NCBI GenBank assembly: GCA_029259415.1
Contig: JAPDIW010000036.1
Span: forward strand, 1 to 61,848
Direction of reading: 5' to 3'
Origin: Archaeoglobi archaeon
GTDB taxonomy: Archaea > Halobacteriota > Archaeoglobi > Archaeoglobales > Archaeoglobaceae
Length of the DNA: 61,848 nucleotides
Below, piece after piece: positions 59,287-61,848 of the stretch (within the stretch, counting starts at the first letter, position 1; the number at the start of each line of letters is the position of its first letter). The notes beneath the pieces were generated by a model, which worked only from the letters and a program-made list of their open reading frames with translations, did not search any database and was not told the origin of the DNA. A program made the position numbers and the translations under genes.

Positions 59287-60126
59287 CTACAGCACCCTAA
59301 CCAAAAACTCCCTCTCCTTTTCATTGCAAAACTCAAAGAGGTCGAGGTAAACGTCGAAGTGGTCTCCCTCCACCTTGACAACCTCAGAATTCTCCGTCAT
59401 CTCTGCGGCCTTCAATGTGGCTTTCGCAGGAGTTATTCCGTCTTTCTCCGCAACGACGTAAAGAACTGGGCACTTGATTAATCTCACTCTGGTTATGGGC
59501 CTGTAACGAACGATACTCAGGGCAATTCTTGCTGGCACTGCATTGAACCACTCCATTCCCTCCGGTATGAGGTAGGAGTACTTATCAGCCTCACGAGAAC
59601 TCATGAACGCAAAACTCCCTTCAGGGCCAAAAATCGGGACGTAGTTAACTCTACCACCAACAGAGAGGATTTTGTCTGCAATACCTGAGAGAGTTAGCCG
59701 CAATACGTTCTTAATTCCGGCAGCTCTTGCAACAGCTAAACCATCGACGAATGGTACCTGAGAAACGACAGCATTAACATCCATTTCTGATGCCAACATC
59801 AGGACATGGCCACCGCTGAACGAGGTCCCCCAGAGGGCAATTCTTTCGTATCCCAAACTTCTGGCAAACTCGATTGCGTTCCTCCAGTCCTCAAGCTGCA
59901 ATTTTATGTCGATTAGCTGCCTTGGCCGACCATCACTTTCGCCAAAAAAGCGGTAGTCGAAAAGCAGAACTCCAAAATCATGCGCGAATTTTTCCGCATA
60001 CGGTATGAGAGACTCTTTAACAGCCCCGAAACCGTGAGCCATCACAACGCATTTGTCTTTACCTTCATAATGAAGAGCTGTAATTTTCATCTTTCCCGAT
60101 TCTATAAAGGTCTTTTGAGGAGTCAT
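59287..60126 (-). CDS. Alpha/beta-hydrolase
   Basis: A 279-residue dienelactone-hydrolase-like enzyme: HG oxyanion strand VVMAHGFGAVKES, DYRFFGESDG, nucleophile elbow WGTSFSGGHVL (Ser near residue 106), acid YVVAEKDGITP and catalytic His GDHFDVYLD. A helical cap includes VPFVDGLAVARAAGI. Substrate unknown; esterase or peptidase activity is possible. Confidence 0.9.
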   Translation of the reverse strand: MTPQKTFIESGKMKITALHYEGKDKCVVMAHGFGAVKESLIPYAEKFAHDFGVLLFDYRFFGESDGRPRQLIDIKLQLEDWRNAIEFARSLGYERIALWGTSFSGGHVLMLASEMDVNAVVSQVPFVDGLAVARAAGIKNVLRLTLSGIADKILSVGGRVNYVPIFGPEGSFAFMSSREADKYSYLIPEGMEWFNAVPARIALSIVRYRPITRVRLIKCPVLYVVAEKDGITPAKATLKAAEMTENSEVVKVEGDHFDVYLDLFEFCNEKEREFLVRVL

Positions 60127-60351
60127 TGGCTTTGTGTAATCCTACATTATTAAAATGTTTACTTTGGGCTGGTTCTGGTCACAGATTACTGAATTATGAC
60201 GGTGAGCTGCTGAGAAGTGATGAGGATGTGTGATGAGGATGCCGCATTCCAGGAAATAAGCTTGATGTGACCAGAATGGAGCCACAGGTTTCGGTATAAA
60301 AAGGTTAAGAACTCAGATTCAGCATTTACCACCAAAAGCGTTTAAACAAAA

Positions 60352-60846
60352 TCACTCAAAGAAGCTCTTCAAAGCCTCCTTAATTTTTTCAGGCTCAGAG
60401 GATTGGAGGCCGAAATACGTAGCAAACTCTTCGGTTGTTGTCAGAATTGTTGACCTTCCTTTTTTCTCCGCTTTGACTAAACCTCTCTCCTGCAATTTCT
60501 TCACGTGGTCGTAGCATTTGTTCCCCCTTATTTTGGCAAGCTTTGCGAGAGTTATCGGCTGCTTTGAAGCTATGACGGCAAGAGTTCTGAGAGTTCCCCT
60601 GTCAAACTCTCTTACAGTATATTTTTCCACGTAATCGGCATACTGTGGCTTAACTCTCATGAGGTACTTTTCTCCAACCTTAATTATCTCGATGGAGGTA
60701 TCGCGGGACTCATAATCATTGATGAGCTCACCAATTGCATTGAGAATTTCGACCTTACCCTTTCCCGTAACCTTTCTAAGCTCTTTAATATCGACAGGTT
60801 CGGATGAAGAAAAGAGGATTGCCTCTATGATTTTTTTTAGTTCCAT
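60352..60846 (-). CDS. scpB: Segregation and condensation protein ScpB
   Basis: A 164-residue tandem winged-helix protein that dimerises and binds the ScpA kleisin: KKIIEAILFSSSEPVDIKEL, FDRGTLRTLAVIASKQPITL and KIRGNKCYDHVKKLQERGLV are family hallmarks. It lies 14 kb from smc-scpA and on the opposite strand, separated by the accessory island. Confidence 0.92.
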   Translation of the reverse strand: MELKKIIEAILFSSSEPVDIKELRKVTGKGKVEILNAIGELINDYESRDTSIEIIKVGEKYLMRVKPQYADYVEKYTVREFDRGTLRTLAVIASKQPITLAKLAKIRGNKCYDHVKKLQERGLVKAEKKGRSTILTTTEEFATYFGLQSSEPEKIKEALKSFFE

Positions 60847-60889
60847 AAATGATTGGAGTTCTCTTATTTTTTAAGTTTTAGCTTGACCA

Positions 60890-61790
60890 GGTGACCTCCC
60901 GAAATAATTTCACTCCTCAAACAACCACCCTGCTATACTCAAAAAACTCTTTCAGTAGGCAACTTCCTCAAAAAAGCCTGATAGGGTGTCTCCAGCTCAT
61001 TAAAATTCAGGCTCATATGTGGCTTTACGTAGTTGTACCAGTGAAAACAAACTCCTCTAAAGAATCAAACAGATGGAGCTTCTGCTCCGTCAGGCCAAAG
61101 CTGTCAATCTTCCCGTTTGTTTGAGGTGGTTTATTCTCGCCAGAATATGTTTTACTCCATTCTTCGCTAAAAACTCCTTGAATCTGTGCTTAGCCTTCTC
61201 TCTTGATTTAGCAGCAACAACTGTTCAAAATCAAGTAAGATTTCATCTGGAACTCCATACTCAGCGAATCCTCTCTAAGCACCTTGGTCGTGTTCTCAGT
61301 TGTTGCTGAATCAAATACTTCGTAACATTATGAAGCGGGAAGTGTCATCCATGAAGACGATTATCCATTAGTCGTTGAGCCTTCTCCAGTCTCTCTGCCA
61401 CAAGGGACATGTAATGGTTCTCTCATATCCACTTCCTTCTCTTCTTCTTGTCCTCCACCAGATTGTGTTTTAACAGGACTTTATAGATAGTGTTATGGGG
61501 AATATGGATGCTGTAGTCCCTTTCTATCAGCTTTTCAAGCGGTACTGGACAGCCTGTATCTCTGGTAGGCTTCTAAGACAATTCTTTCCGTATCTGGATC
61601 TATTTGTTTGGGCTTTCTTCCCGGCTGTCTCAGTTCTATTTTGCCAGTTTCTTCGTAACTACTTCTTCAACTGGTAGATTTTTCTTGTAGTTACTCTCAC
61701 CACTGCTGCTATTTCTTGCTAAGTTCCCTTGTTGAGTTGTCTGATTATCCATCTGATTTTCTTGTTAGTTAGCTTTCTCACAAGAGTTGG
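60890..61790 (-). pseudogene. IS481-like (rve) transposase, degraded
   Basis: On the minus strand, from the right: KKIRWIIRQLNKG with a helix-turn-helix, then DTGCPVPLEKLIERDYSIHI and HNTIYKVLLKHNLVEDKKKR, EFLAKNGVKHILARIN, and the tail FFEEVAY. The sequence around HILARINHLKQTGRLT corresponds to the HPQTNGKIER motif of retroviral-type integrase cores. Many stops and frameshifts; no part could work. It is the left part of a dead element running to near the window edge. Confidence 0.75.
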
Positions 61791-61848
61791 GTTTAGGGTT
61801 GTGAAATAATTTTGACAACATGTTGGAACCCTTTTCAGCAGACCGATG

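Noticed and set aside
60890-61677. Plus-strand frames near the right edge
   Set aside because: They are antisense to the degraded IS481-like transposase, whose motifs are on the minus strand.

Overview
The window reads as an archaeal chromosome of the genus Archaeoglobus, very close to A. fulgidus. This rests on recognised gene families: methanofuran/tetrahydromethanopterin formyltransferase (ftr), the FprA - iron-sulfur flavoprotein - archaeoflavoprotein operon, DUF104/PIN toxin-antitoxin pairs, smc-scpA, KptA, DUF432-MscS and archaeal BRE/TATA promoters. No search was run, so the genus call is recognition, not measurement.

Layout. 1-2.5 kb: a transposase end, tRNA-Arg(TCG), a tiny membrane peptide and manC. 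2.6-3.0 kb: a type IV pilin. 3.0-10.3 kb: a toxin-antitoxin array with five DUF104-PIN pairs, one cassette with a collapsed toxin, one HicBA pair, two paralogous coiled-coil genes and a dispersed ~95-bp repeat that follows the pairs. 10.5-14.4 kb: a membrane-anchored beta-propeller protein and the FprA-Isf-AfpA electron-transfer operon. 14.5-15.0 kb: a decayed alkaline-phosphatase-superfamily gene.

15.1-21.5 kb: a degraded integrated element next to tRNA-Leu(CAG). It carries transcription factors, a frameshifted primase-polymerase with a PriL-like cysteine cluster, and an SF1 helicase. This resembles the replication module of Thermococcus pTN2-type plasmids. Its right end breaks into a truncated surface-protein gene. 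22.16-30.20 kb: a second, much better preserved element of about 8.0 kb. It has an intact tyrosine integrase, a 13-bp direct repeat at its ends flanked inside by matching 16-bp inverted arms, an iteron-like origin candidate, a diverged replication ATPase-like gene, a lipoprotein, a C2H2 zinc finger and a tight run of small virus-like genes. It sits immediately upstream of ftr.

30.2-46.2 kb: core genes. These are ftr, thiD, a GPN-loop GTPase, a HIT protein, DUF432-mscS-nuclease, a VIT-like protein, DUF211, a PHP protein, a prenyl synthase, an EamA exporter, kptA, a thioredoxin reductase, then a coiled-coil gene with smc and scpA. scpA probably starts at a non-canonical CTG.

46.2-59.3 kb: an accessory island between scpA and scpB. 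It contains three related ribbon-helix-helix regulators, two TauE/SafE exporters (one with a universal stress protein upstream, one in an operon with a two-helix membrane protein), two tiny paralogous proteins beside the exporters, DUF22, a second universal stress protein, a dead IS and several frameshifted surface-protein genes. 59.3-61.8 kb: an alpha/beta hydrolase, scpB and a dead IS481-like transposase.
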